Of a DNA stretch of 13,519 bases, positions 1 to 5,680 are shown piece after piece; position 1 is the first letter of the stretch, and each line of letters opens with the position of its first letter. The notes beneath the pieces were generated by a model. That model was not told the DNA's origin, searched no databases, and saw only the letters and a program-made list of their open reading frames with translations. Source of the stretch: Acidimicrobiia bacterium. Its GTDB lineage: Bacteria > Actinomycetota > Acidimicrobiia > Acidimicrobiales > Poriferisodalaceae. The translations under genes were made by a program, and so were the position numbers. Where the stretch lies: contig JALSTE010000301.1 of assembly GCA_026983855.1 (NCBI GenBank), positions 1-13,519 of the forward strand. Direction: 5' to 3'.

Positions 1-44
1 CCCCAATCCCCGATCCGGCCCCCCTGGACACCCGTCCCCGAGAG

Positions 45-83
45 CGGGTCCACCTCGCCCGGACCCCGGCCGGGGTGGACCCG
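45..83. repeat. Nested inverted repeats upstream of the coaE leader promoter
   Basis: A perfect 10-bp inverted repeat has arms CGGGTCCACC (45-54) and GGTGGACCCG (74-83). Its right arm overlaps a perfect 14-bp palindrome, ACCCCGGCCGGGGT (63-76). The structure ends 10 bases before the predicted -10 hexamer at 94. It could be the terminator of a gene left of the window, or an operator for the coaE transcript. No T-run follows, so neither reading is proven. Confidence 0.45.
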
Positions 84-93
84 AACCGGCGGA

Positions 94-105
94 TAGGCTG
101 ACCCC
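94..105 (+). promoter_or_regulatory. Predicted leaderless promoter (-10) of coaE leader ORF
   Basis: The -10-like hexamer TAGGCT (94-99) fits TANNNT. It is followed by six bases and then an ATG at 106, so transcription would start at or next to the start codon. The same hexamer-plus-six-or-seven spacing recurs before the genes at 987, 3417 (minus) and 4292, which supports the call. I see no convincing -35 element. Confidence 0.5.
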
Positions 106-216
106 ATGCTGATCGCGGCGCTGACGACCGACGCCAACCGTGCCGCCAACCCGACCCCCCATCGCCGAACCCATGGGCATCACGCCGTGCTGATCGCCGG
201 GAGGAACCCGTGCTGA
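106..216 (+). CDS. Possible 36-aa leaderless leader peptide overlapping coaE
   Basis: This is a 36-codon ORF that starts MLIAALTTDANRAAN and ends HHAVLIAGRNPC. It has no Shine-Dalgarno sequence, but its ATG lies six bases after a TANNNT hexamer, as expected for leaderless translation. It contains five histidines and no membrane segment, and I recognise no family. Its TGA (214-216) lies just inside coaE, whose GTG is at 210-212 in a different frame, so the two overlap by seven bases. That arrangement suggests translational coupling: ribosomes finishing the small ORF would be placed on the coaE start. It may be a regulatory leader peptide rather than a functional protein. The alternative is that it is simply 5' sequence of the coaE message. 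Only its position and promoter support it; no homology is known to me. Confidence 0.4.
   Translation: MLIAALTTDANRAANPTPHRRTHGHHAVLIAGRNPC
199..205 (+). promoter_or_regulatory. Shine-Dalgarno of coaE
   Basis: GGGAGGA lies with its GGAGG core (200-204) five bases before the GTG at 210. This fixes the coaE start. It also lies inside the upstream 36-codon ORF, so coaE can be translated from its own site as well as by coupling. Confidence 0.75.
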
Positions 217-836
217 TCGTGGGGTTGACCGGTGGAATCGGCTCCGGCAAGACCTCGCTGGCCGAGGCCCTGGCCCGTCGGGGCGCCGTGGTCATCGACG
301 TCGACGGCCTGGGCCGACAGGTCATAGGCCACGGGGGCTCGGCCGTGGAGGCCGTGGTTGAACGGTTCGGACCCGAGGTCCGCCACCCCGAGGGGGGAAT
401 CGACCGGACCGCCCTGGCCGAGATCGTGTTCCACGACGAGCAGGCCCTCTCCGACCTGACCGAGATCAGCCATCCCCGGATCAACCAGCTCCTGGACGAG
501 GCCGTCGACCGGGTGTCCGGCGACAGCATCGTGGTCTACGACATGGCCGTCCTGGCCGAGAGCGAGCTGGGGTGGTCGAACCGGCATCCCTACGAGATAG
601 TGATCACCGTGGAGACCCCTCCCGAGGTTCGCTTCGAGCGCCTCCGCCAGAGGGGCATGAGCCCCGGGGACGCCAGATCCCGCATGGAGTCCCAGGCCTC
701 CGACGAGGAGCGCCAGGCCGTGGCCGACTACATCGTCGCCAACCAGGGGGATCTCGCCGACCTGGAGCACGTGGCCGGAGAGGTGTGGTCCGAACTCCAG
801 AGGCTGCACGACCAGAAGCGCCGTCCCCTCGACTGA
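210..836 (+). CDS. coaE: Dephospho-CoA kinase
   Basis: This cytosolic P-loop kinase phosphorylates the 3'-hydroxyl of the ribose in dephospho-CoA with ATP, the final step of coenzyme A synthesis. At 208 aa it has the normal length. The P-loop GGIGSGKT is at residues 8-15, and DVDGLGRQV (30-38) matches the usual substrate-side DAD-L-R/H motif. ISHPR (86-90), DMAVLAES (111-118) and the lid RLRQRGMSPGDARSRMESQ (144-162) follow in family order. The C-terminal ADYIVANQGDL (172-182) is also typical. The GTG start is set by a good Shine-Dalgarno five bases upstream. In many actinobacteria coaE sits between rpsA and uvrB, but here the next gene is an unrelated lipoprotein. Nothing looks truncated. 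Confidence 0.96.
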   Translation: MLIVGLTGGIGSGKTSLAEALARRGAVVIDVDGLGRQVIGHGGSAVEAVVERFGPEVRHPEGGIDRTALAEIVFHDEQALSDLTEISHPRINQLLDEAVDRVSGDSIVVYDMAVLAESELGWSNRHPYEIVITVETPPEVRFERLRQRGMSPGDARSRMESQASDEERQAVADYIVANQGDLADLEHVAGEVWSELQRLHDQKRRPLD

Positions 837-913
837 CCCCGATCGACCCGGGACCACTCTCGGGATGAACCCCGATCGACCCGGGACCCCGTCGGGATGG
901 ACCCCGATCCCGG
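837..913. repeat. Short tandem array of ~33-bp units after coaE
   Basis: CCCCGATCGACCCGGGACC occurs exactly at 837-855 and again at 870-888. A shortened third copy (CCCCGATC then CCGG) begins at 902. Each copy is followed by a TCGGGATG-like stretch (860-867 and 892-899). The array begins at the first base after the coaE stop and fills the gap to the lipoprotein promoter. GGG/CCC complementarity within units could fold into weak hairpins, so it may serve as a terminator, but no T-run is present. Confidence 0.7.
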
Positions 914-950
914 TGCCGAACTCCCGATGCCCACCGAACCACGTGTCCCG

Positions 951-965
951 GACCCGGCCCGGGTC
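951..965. promoter_or_regulatory. Palindrome upstream of lipoprotein promoter (candidate operator)
   Basis: GACCCGG, one central base, then CCGGGTC form perfect 7-bp arms. The palindrome ends eight bases before the -10-like hexamer at 974, a suitable place for a regulator to bind. In DNA this rich in G and C such palindromes also arise by chance. Confidence 0.3.
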
Positions 966-973
966 ACGGCGTC

Positions 974-986
974 TAGCGTGGTGGAC
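974..986 (+). promoter_or_regulatory. Predicted leaderless promoter (-10) of lipoprotein gene
   Basis: TAGCGT (974-979) followed by seven bases leads straight into the GTG at 987. There is no Shine-Dalgarno before that codon. GTGs at 978 and 981 overlap or abut the hexamer and are therefore poorer starts. Confidence 0.45.
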
Positions 987-1796
987 GTGTCCCCCTCCCG
1001 TCACCTGAGCATCGCCCTCCTGGTGGGGGCCGTCGTCCTCGCCGCCTGTACCGGTGGCGGTGGTTCCTCCCCGCCCCCCGACGGCAGCTCCACGACCACC
1101 CGGCCCGCTCCCCCCACCTCGACCACCACGACCCTCCCCCCGGTGGCCGACGCCCTCGGGACCCTGAGCACCGCCGTGGCCACACACGACCCCTCGGCCC
1201 TGGACTCCGCCGCCCGGGTGGCCGTTCCCGGTTCGCCGGCCGCGGAATACCTGGGGTTCCAGTCGGCGGTCCTCTCGGTGATCGGTGAGCAACCCCCCGG
1301 ACGGGTTGAACCGGCCGGCACCGACAGTTTCCGGGTCTGCGATATTTCACAGTCGACCTCGACCTGCCGGGTCCTGTCCGATCCGGTGTTCGGGCCCGAC
1401 GGCCGGCTCGAGAACTTCACCATCGACGGCATCTCCCTGGACGGTCGGATCACGTCCGACGGTCCCGAGGTGGCGTCCTCGGACGTGAGGATGCAGGCCG
1501 TGGCCGCTCTGCAGGCCATTCCCTCCGGTGACCTCGTGGTCGTGGTCGAGGTGCGGAATCTGAGGGACTCGGCGATCCTGGTGAACGCCTTCGCCGCCGT
1601 CTACCGCTCACCCGATGGTGGACGGATGGAGGTGCGCTCCACCGCCGGTGATGACCGGGCCGAACCGGGCGACGGCGTCCGGTTCCTGGTCGTGGTCCCC
1701 AGCTCGCCCGTGGGAGGACTGCTCGAGGTGCCGGGAACCTCAGACGGGTTCGACGATCCGTACCTGGTTCGGGTGCCCGTCAGCCCCACCCCCTGA
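987..1796 (+). CDS. Secreted lipoprotein with Thr/Pro linker and FxLYD-like C-terminal domain
   Basis: The reading frame is open from 897, but the signal peptide and the promoter place the start at GTG 987, giving 269 aa. A short charged start (SPSRH) and a hydrophobic core lead to the lipobox LAAC, with the lipidated Cys at residue 21. A linker rich in Gly, Ser, Thr and Pro follows, of the kind that lifts actinobacterial lipoproteins off the membrane. The folded part contains a Cys pair (RVCDISQSTSTCRV) that could form a disulfide. Its C-terminal third (LVVVVEVRN, VNAFAAVYRSPDGG, AEPGDGVRFLVVVP) follows the strand pattern of FxLYD/DUF4352-type beta-sandwich domains: a 'versus neighbouring term' strand, a Y-x-pDG turn and a PGD-before-strand motif. 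I do not recognise a specific function; binding or envelope maintenance on the outer face of the membrane is plausible. It has no evident functional tie to coaE. Confidence 0.8.
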   Translation: MSPSRHLSIALLVGAVVLAACTGGGGSSPPPDGSSTTTRPAPPTSTTTTLPPVADALGTLSTAVATHDPSALDSAARVAVPGSPAAEYLGFQSAVLSVIGEQPPGRVEPAGTDSFRVCDISQSTSTCRVLSDPVFGPDGRLENFTIDGISLDGRITSDGPEVASSDVRMQAVAALQAIPSGDLVVVVEVRNLRDSAILVNAFAAVYRSPDGGRMEVRSTAGDDRAEPGDGVRFLVVVPSSPVGGLLEVPGTSDGFDDPYLVRVPVSPTP

Positions 1797-1842
1797 ACCC
1801 GAGGCCGGGGCGGAGCCCGTCGGGCCGCGAGACCGCACCGCC
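1797..1842. terminator. Convergent gap with weak hairpin
   Basis: These 46 bases separate the convergent lipoprotein and DUF389 genes. GCCC-GTC-GGGC (1815-1825) can form a 4-bp stem readable from either strand. It is short and lacks a T-run, so a terminator is expected from gene arrangement more than from sequence. Confidence 0.2.
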
Positions 1843-3417
1843 TCAGCCCAGTTCGGCCACGTCCACCCCGGTGACCGTTCCCGTCACCGGGGCCGACTCC
1901 AGGGAGGTGAGTCTGACGGTGACGTCCCGACCCGCGAACTGGTGTTCCAGGGCGTCATTGAGACGACTCAGACCCAGGGGATCGCCCACCGCGGCCAGAT
2001 CCACGATCACATCCGCCTCGGTGACCCTGACCCCGACCAGGGACACCGAGGTGCGGGGGCCGATCCAATCACCGGTGATCCGCGTCGCCTCCTCCTCGGG
2101 GGAGAGCTGCCCGCTGTTGACGTCCAGCACGGGAATCCACCTCACCGCCACCGTCACCGGCCGGCCCAGCACCTCCGCGAGCTGTCGGGTGAGATCGTCG
2201 GTGGGTATGGGAGCCTCAGGACCCACCACGTCCAGGTCCAGGGAGGACCCGTTCAGCTCCGCCCCGGTGAGTTCGTAGCGTCCCCCGTCCCCCTGCTCGG
2301 AGAACCAGTCCAGGACGGCGGGGCCGATCCTCTCCCTGAGGGTCAGTGACTGGGCGGGGGCGTCATCGGCGGAAGCGGTACCGGTGGCCACCTGTAACCA
2401 GCGCACGTCGACCACGGGGTCGGGACCCACGATCCCCACCAGGTCCCGGGCCAGCAGGAAGGGCCGGGGGGGCTCGTCGGGTCCGGCCAGGTCGAGGGTC
2501 ACCTCATCCCCGTCGATGGTCAGCTCGAGGATCTCGAGACTCCGGCCTCCGAGCCAGTCGCTCACCACCCCTCTCACCTCGGCCTCGGTCTGGGCCGACT
2601 TGGAGGCCGCCACCGAGCGGGTGGTGAGGGGGATTCCCACCGCGAAGAAGGCGGCGACCAGGGCCACGCTGACCCCGGTGATCACCCGGTGCCGGGCCGC
2701 CAGCCGCAGGGTGGGCACCACACCGGTGGCGAAGAACACCACCATGGACGTGATGATGATCGCCACCATGTTGGCCAGGAACAGCAGCATGGCCCCCGAG
2801 GCCAGGTCCAACCGCCCGGCCTCGATGACCACCCCCACCGTGGCCAGGGGGGGAACCAGAGCCACGGCCACGGCCACCCCCGGCAGGGAGGAGGAGAGGT
2901 CCTCACGGGCCACGGCGTAGGCCCCCGCCGCTCCGGCGGCGATGGCCACTATCAGGTCCCGGGCGTCGGGCGAGGTGCGGCTCAGTATCTCCGAACTCAG
3001 CTCGAAGTTGCTCTGCCAGGCGGCCAGGAGGGCGGCCAGGCCGATCGAGACGACGACCGCCACCAGGACCTGAATCGACGATCGGACCATCCGACGGGGG
3101 AGCCCCAGGGCGGTGGCCGCGGCGAAACCGACGATCGGGGTCATGAGGGGGGCGATGAGCATGGCCCCGATCACCACCGCGGCGGAGTTGGCCGTGAGGC
3201 CCATCACGGCGATGGTGACCGATAGTACCTGCATGATGAAGAACCGCAGCAGGGAGTGCCGGTCGCCCTCGGGCAGGAGACGCTCCATCACCCGGCGACG
3301 CTCCGCCGGTGTGAACCGGGTGTCGTGCAGGCCCTCGGCGAGGACCTCCTCTATCTCAGTGTCGGCGGAATCGCCGCCGGAAGTCCCCTCCGACTCCTCC
3401 AGACCGTCCAACACCAT
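1843..3417 (-). CDS. DUF389 (TIGR00341-type) membrane protein with triplicated C-terminal module
   Basis: This 524-aa protein has a soluble acidic N-terminus (1-55) and a membrane half (about 57-265) with roughly seven hydrophobic segments. The signature NSAAVVIGAMLIAPLMTPI (77-95) and ALVPPLATVGVVIEAGR (186-202) identify the DUF389 family, whose biochemical role is not established to my knowledge. The C-terminal half holds three related soluble units at about 280-341, 362-428 and 443-505. Each opens with an acidic/aromatic motif (SDWLG, LDWFS, GDWIG), continues through alternating strands with a conserved VDL/LDL, and ends in a V-V-V-R strand (VVDVRWLQ, VTVAVRWIP, VTVRLTS). They resemble BON-type modules in strand pattern, but I cannot assign them firmly. 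The ATG follows a leaderless-type promoter without a Shine-Dalgarno. Confidence 0.88.
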   Translation of the reverse strand: MVLDGLEESEGTSGGDSADTEIEEVLAEGLHDTRFTPAERRRVMERLLPEGDRHSLLRFFIMQVLSVTIAVMGLTANSAAVVIGAMLIAPLMTPIVGFAAATALGLPRRMVRSSIQVLVAVVVSIGLAALLAAWQSNFELSSEILSRTSPDARDLIVAIAAGAAGAYAVAREDLSSSLPGVAVAVALVPPLATVGVVIEAGRLDLASGAMLLFLANMVAIIITSMVVFFATGVVPTLRLAARHRVITGVSVALVAAFFAVGIPLTTRSVAASKSAQTEAEVRGVVSDWLGGRSLEILELTIDGDEVTLDLAGPDEPPRPFLLARDLVGIVGPDPVVDVRWLQVATGTASADDAPAQSLTLRERIGPAVLDWFSEQGDGGRYELTGAELNGSSLDLDVVGPEAPIPTDDLTRQLAEVLGRPVTVAVRWIPVLDVNSGQLSPEEEATRITGDWIGPRTSVSLVGVRVTEADVIVDLAAVGDPLGLSRLNDALEHQFAGRDVTVRLTSLESAPVTGTVTGVDVAELG

Positions 3418-3429
3418 TCCCGCACCGTA
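3418..3429 (-). promoter_or_regulatory. Predicted leaderless promoter (-10) of DUF389 gene
   Basis: Read on the minus strand, TACGGT (3429-3424) is followed by six bases (GCGGGA) and then the ATG at 3417. This is the same hexamer and spacing as the promoter at 4280. TCCCGC/GCGGGA (3418-3423 and 3436-3441) flank the hexamer as a 6-bp inverted repeat. Confidence 0.5.
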
Positions 3430-3454
3430 GCGGAGGCGGGACGCCGCCTCCGCT
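3429..3454. repeat. 11-bp perfect inverted repeat abutting the DUF389 promoter
   Basis: AGCGGAGGCGG (3429-3439) and CCGCCTCCGCT (3444-3454) pair perfectly around a 4-base loop. CACCGT occurs as a direct repeat on both sides (3423-3428 and 3455-3460). The structure sits where a -35 element would be for the DUF389 gene. It could be a repressor operator, or the terminator of the methyltransferase message, which ends about 100 bases upstream on the same strand. Confidence 0.6.
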
Positions 3455-3553
3455 CACCGTCACCGGACCGACCGCCGTTCGGTGAAGAACCCCCATATCG
3501 CGGCCCGGGCCAGGTCCCCGTTGGGGTCCCGTGGGGTCGCCCCCACCGGCCGC

Positions 3554-4168
3554 TCAGCGGCGGGCCACACCCTCGTAGTGGGACGTGAGGACCTTGGGTC
3601 TACCGGCGTACACCCTCTCCAACTCAACCACCTCGAACCGCCGGGACACGATCTCCTCGATCGGGCGGTTCACGTGGCAGCCCCCACCGATCCTCTTCTG
3701 GACCGGGTTCCAGCGGTGCTGCCAGCGCCGGACCCGGTGGTGGCCGTCGGGGGCCAGTCCGTGCTCCACGAAGTGGAAGGTCCCACCGGGTCTGAGAACC
3801 CTGGCGAGCTCGTCGATGGCGGTGTCGACATCGGGGATCGTGCACAGGGTCCACGTCGACAGGGCGGTGTCGACACTCGAATCGGCCAACGGTATGTGGG
3901 CTCCGTCCAGTCCCACGAACTCCACGGGCACCGGGGACCCGGCCAACCGGGCCGCCGCCAGTTCGCGGCCCCTCAGGGAGGGGTCCACGGCGAAGACCCG
4001 GGTCACGGTCTCGGGGTAGTGGGGCACGTTCAGCCCCGATCCGAACCCGATCTCCAGGACCTCCCCGTGCAACCCCGCACAGACCCGCTGGCGGGTCTCC
4101 CGAAATGACGAACCCCTCATGGCCAGGTCTATGGCCCGGGGCAGCATTCGCTCTTCCCAGATTCCCAT
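3554..4168 (-). CDS. Class I SAM methyltransferase, METTL7/TMT1-like
   Basis: This is a 204-aa single-domain Rossmann methyltransferase. Motif I, EIGFGSGLN (39-47), binds S-adenosylmethionine, and the acidic residue after strand 2 is VDPS (D62). GLDGAHIPLADSSVD (87-100), LCTIPDVDTAIDELARVL (108-125) and RPGGTFHFVEHG (126-137) are the later family motifs. The WQHRWNPVQKRIGGGCHVNR stretch (149-168) closely recalls the W-Q...P-x-x-K-x-I-G-x-G-C signature of the eukaryotic METTL7A/B (TMT1) proteins, which methylate thiols. That suggests, but does not prove, an alkyl-thiol substrate. The frame is open further upstream to 4546, but the ATG at 4168 is preceded by AGGGAGG five bases away, so the longer version is rejected. 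Confidence 0.87.
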   Translation of the reverse strand: MGIWEERMLPRAIDLAMRGSSFRETRQRVCAGLHGEVLEIGFGSGLNVPHYPETVTRVFAVDPSLRGRELAAARLAGSPVPVEFVGLDGAHIPLADSSVDTALSTWTLCTIPDVDTAIDELARVLRPGGTFHFVEHGLAPDGHHRVRRWQHRWNPVQKRIGGGCHVNRPIEEIVSRRFEVVELERVYAGRPKVLTSHYEGVARR

Positions 4169-4173
4169 GAGTG

Positions 4174-4180
4174 CCTCCCT
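4174..4180 (-). promoter_or_regulatory. Shine-Dalgarno of the methyltransferase
   Basis: AGGGAGG on the minus strand lies five bases from the ATG at 4168. It fixes this start against longer in-frame readings that would overlap the divergent gene at 4292. Confidence 0.75.
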
Positions 4181-4264
4181 GCCCGCCTTTGCCCTGACCG
4201 CCCCAGTCTGGCCCTCCGTCGCCGCTTCCCCACACGAGGCCGACAGATCCACGGGCTTCCGCCG

Positions 4265-4291
4265 ACCGGTCCCCGGGGATACGGTTGCGCC
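4265..4291 (+). promoter_or_regulatory. Leaderless promoter (-10) with adjoining palindrome for the membrane protein
   Basis: TACGGT (4280-4285) plus six bases leads into the GTG at 4292, and there is no Shine-Dalgarno. The palindrome TCCCCGGGGA (4270-4279) directly abuts the hexamer. Slightly wider, ACCG (4265-4268) and CGGT (4282-4285) extend it into an imperfect dyad that covers the -10. An operator that occludes the promoter is possible. Confidence 0.45.
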
Positions 4292-5266
4292 GTGACCCCC
4301 GATGTCGACAGGCGGCGGCCTCGCGACCGTGCCCGCGACACCACTTCGGCATTGCAGGGTTTTGTGGTGGCCGCTTTGTCCCTGGCGCCTCTCACCGTGG
4401 CCGGGCACTACTCGGCGAATCTGCTCCGGGGTGCGAACGCCAACCCCCTCACCGCCATGAGCGTGTTCTGGCTGGCCCTGTTCTACGCCGTCGGGTTGCT
4501 CATGGCCCTGGTGGCCCTGTCGGCCATCTCGGGTTCGACCCGCCACCTGGCCGTACGGCCGGTCATCGGGTTGAGTCTGAGCCTGGTCGGGGCGACGTTC
4601 GACTGGTGGACCCTCACGGACACACCCACGGCTCTCGCCCTGAACCTGGCCGCGGCCTCGGTGACGGCCCTGGTGCTCGGGGAGGTGGCCCGGCTCCGCC
4701 GGGGCGGAACCATCCCCCCGACCCTGGGTTCCAGGGTCCTCGACTGGGCGGCCGGCACCCTGCTGATCGCCGCCCCGTTGACCTTCGTCCTACCCCACCC
4801 GGCGACCGTCGACGGCGTGGGCGGTGATTGCCCACCGGTGTGGCTGGTGATCCGCACCCGCTGCCTCGGGGCCACCGACGCCTGGTGGCCCCTCGGTCTG
4901 GGCCTGGGGATCATCGGAGGGGTGCTGTGGTCCCTGGGGCGGGGAGGCGTCGCGTTCGCCCCTGGACGATCCCGGCGGCGGTCCCCCGAGACGCGCCGGC
5001 AGCCACGGCCCACCCGTCCGGCGGTACCGGCGAACGGTCGACGGAGTAGGGGCCCCGAGGTGATCGACCTCACCACCACCGACTCCACCCCCGCCGCGCC
5101 CCCAACCGGAAAACGACTCGACGCGACGACACCCCCAACCGGAAAACGACTCAACGGCACGACACCGCAGATGGGGAGGCGACTCGGCGAACTCGAGGCG
5201 GTTCCACCTCCCCGACCCCGGGCCAGATCCACAACCAGAAACCGACCGGAGGACCGGAGCCGATGA
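4292..5266 (+). CDS. Six-helix membrane protein of unknown function with repeat-bearing tail
   Basis: This 324-aa protein matches no family I recognise. A short basic N-terminus is followed by about six hydrophobic segments between roughly residues 20 and 225 (for example SVFWLALFYAVGLLMALVAL and WWPLGLGLGIIGGVLWSLG). Two cysteines (GDCPPVW, TRCLG) lie in the loop before the last helix and could form an external disulfide. The last 100 residues are polar, Arg/Pro/Thr-rich and probably disordered. They hold an 11-residue repeat: PPTGKRLDATT, PPTGKRLNGTT, then the degenerate PQMGRRLGELE. The GTG start fits a leaderless promoter. The stop overlaps the start of the Dabb-domain gene in an ATGA, so the two are co-translated. 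Confidence 0.78.
   Translation: MTPDVDRRRPRDRARDTTSALQGFVVAALSLAPLTVAGHYSANLLRGANANPLTAMSVFWLALFYAVGLLMALVALSAISGSTRHLAVRPVIGLSLSLVGATFDWWTLTDTPTALALNLAAASVTALVLGEVARLRRGGTIPPTLGSRVLDWAAGTLLIAAPLTFVLPHPATVDGVGGDCPPVWLVIRTRCLGATDAWWPLGLGLGIIGGVLWSLGRGGVAFAPGRSRRRSPETRRQPRPTRPAVPANGRRSRGPEVIDLTTTDSTPAAPPTGKRLDATTPPTGKRLNGTTPQMGRRLGELEAVPPPRPRARSTTRNRPEDRSR
5099..5180 (+). repeat. 33-bp direct repeat inside the membrane-protein tail
   Basis: A 21-base stretch ending in ACCGGAAAACGACTC is identical at 5099-5119 and 5132-5152, with a 33-base period (11 codons). A third unit (about 5163-5180) is diverged and keeps mainly GGCGACTCGGCG. The near-identity at DNA level indicates a recent slippage or duplication event. 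Confidence 0.85.
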
Positions 5267-5556
5267 TCCGACACATAGCGATGTTCAAGTTCAACGAAGA
5301 CGCCGATGAGGACTCCCGGGCCGCCCTCATCGAGTCCATGGACATGCTGGCGGAGGCCATCCCCCAGATCGTCACCATGCGCCACGGCGCCGACCTGGGC
5401 TTCCGGGAGGGCAACTTCGACTACGGGGTGGTGGTCGACTTCGCCACCTCCGAGGACTACCGGGCCTACTCCGAGGACCCCGTGCACCGGGAGATGATCG
5501 CCACCCGCCTCCGACCGATCATCTCCGACCGGGCCGCCATCCAGTTCCGGTACTGA
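5263..5556 (+). CDS. Dabb-domain (stress-responsive A/B barrel) protein
   Basis: This 97-aa protein is about one Dabb domain long. The start MIRHIAMFKFNED carries the typical first strand with H4, the middle has RHGADLGFREGNFDYGVVVDF, and DYRAYSEDPVHREMI (66-80) is the hallmark Y-x-x-hP-H-x-x segment. Proteins of this ferredoxin-like fold dimerise into a barrel. The family includes stress proteins, small decarboxylases/cyclases and monooxygenase-like enzymes, so the reaction cannot be told from sequence alone. Translation is coupled to the upstream membrane protein by an ATGA overlap (5263-5266). Confidence 0.9.
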   Translation: MIRHIAMFKFNEDADEDSRAALIESMDMLAEAIPQIVTMRHGADLGFREGNFDYGVVVDFATSEDYRAYSEDPVHREMIATRLRPIISDRAAIQFRY

Positions 5557-5680
5557 CCACCAGGGGCCCCGGGGTCGACCACCGGGTGCCGATCCCTGGC
5601 CGGCCAATCTCCCCGCCAACCACCGCCCGGTGAACCGGCGGGACCCGACCGACCGATAGGGGTGGTGAAGGAGGTCGGCC
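5557..5680 (+). promoter_or_regulatory. Gap before the hydroxylase gene: GC palindromes, possible -10 and strong Shine-Dalgarno
   Basis: Just after the Dabb stop, GGGGCCCC (5563-5570) and CCCCGGGG (5567-5574) overlap and may help to terminate. CCGG-TGAA-CCGG (5627-5638) is a small hairpin. GATAGGGGT (5655-5663) is a weak -10 candidate. AAGGAGGT (5668-5675) lies five bases before the ATG at 5681 and is the strongest ribosome-binding site in the window. Confidence 0.5.

Noticed and set aside
897..986. Longer lipoprotein starting at ATG 897
   Set aside because: It would bury the signal peptide behind 30 Pro-rich residues and start inside the repeat array. GTG 987 gives a normal lipoprotein signal.
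180..1292. Long minus-strand frame opposite coaE and the lipoprotein
   Set aside because: It is Gly/His/Arg-rich with no recognisable motif, as antisense frames of GC-rich genes usually are.
4169..4546. Longer methyltransferase starting near 4546
   Set aside because: The extension overlaps the divergent membrane-protein gene and has shadow composition. ATG 4168 has a well-placed Shine-Dalgarno.
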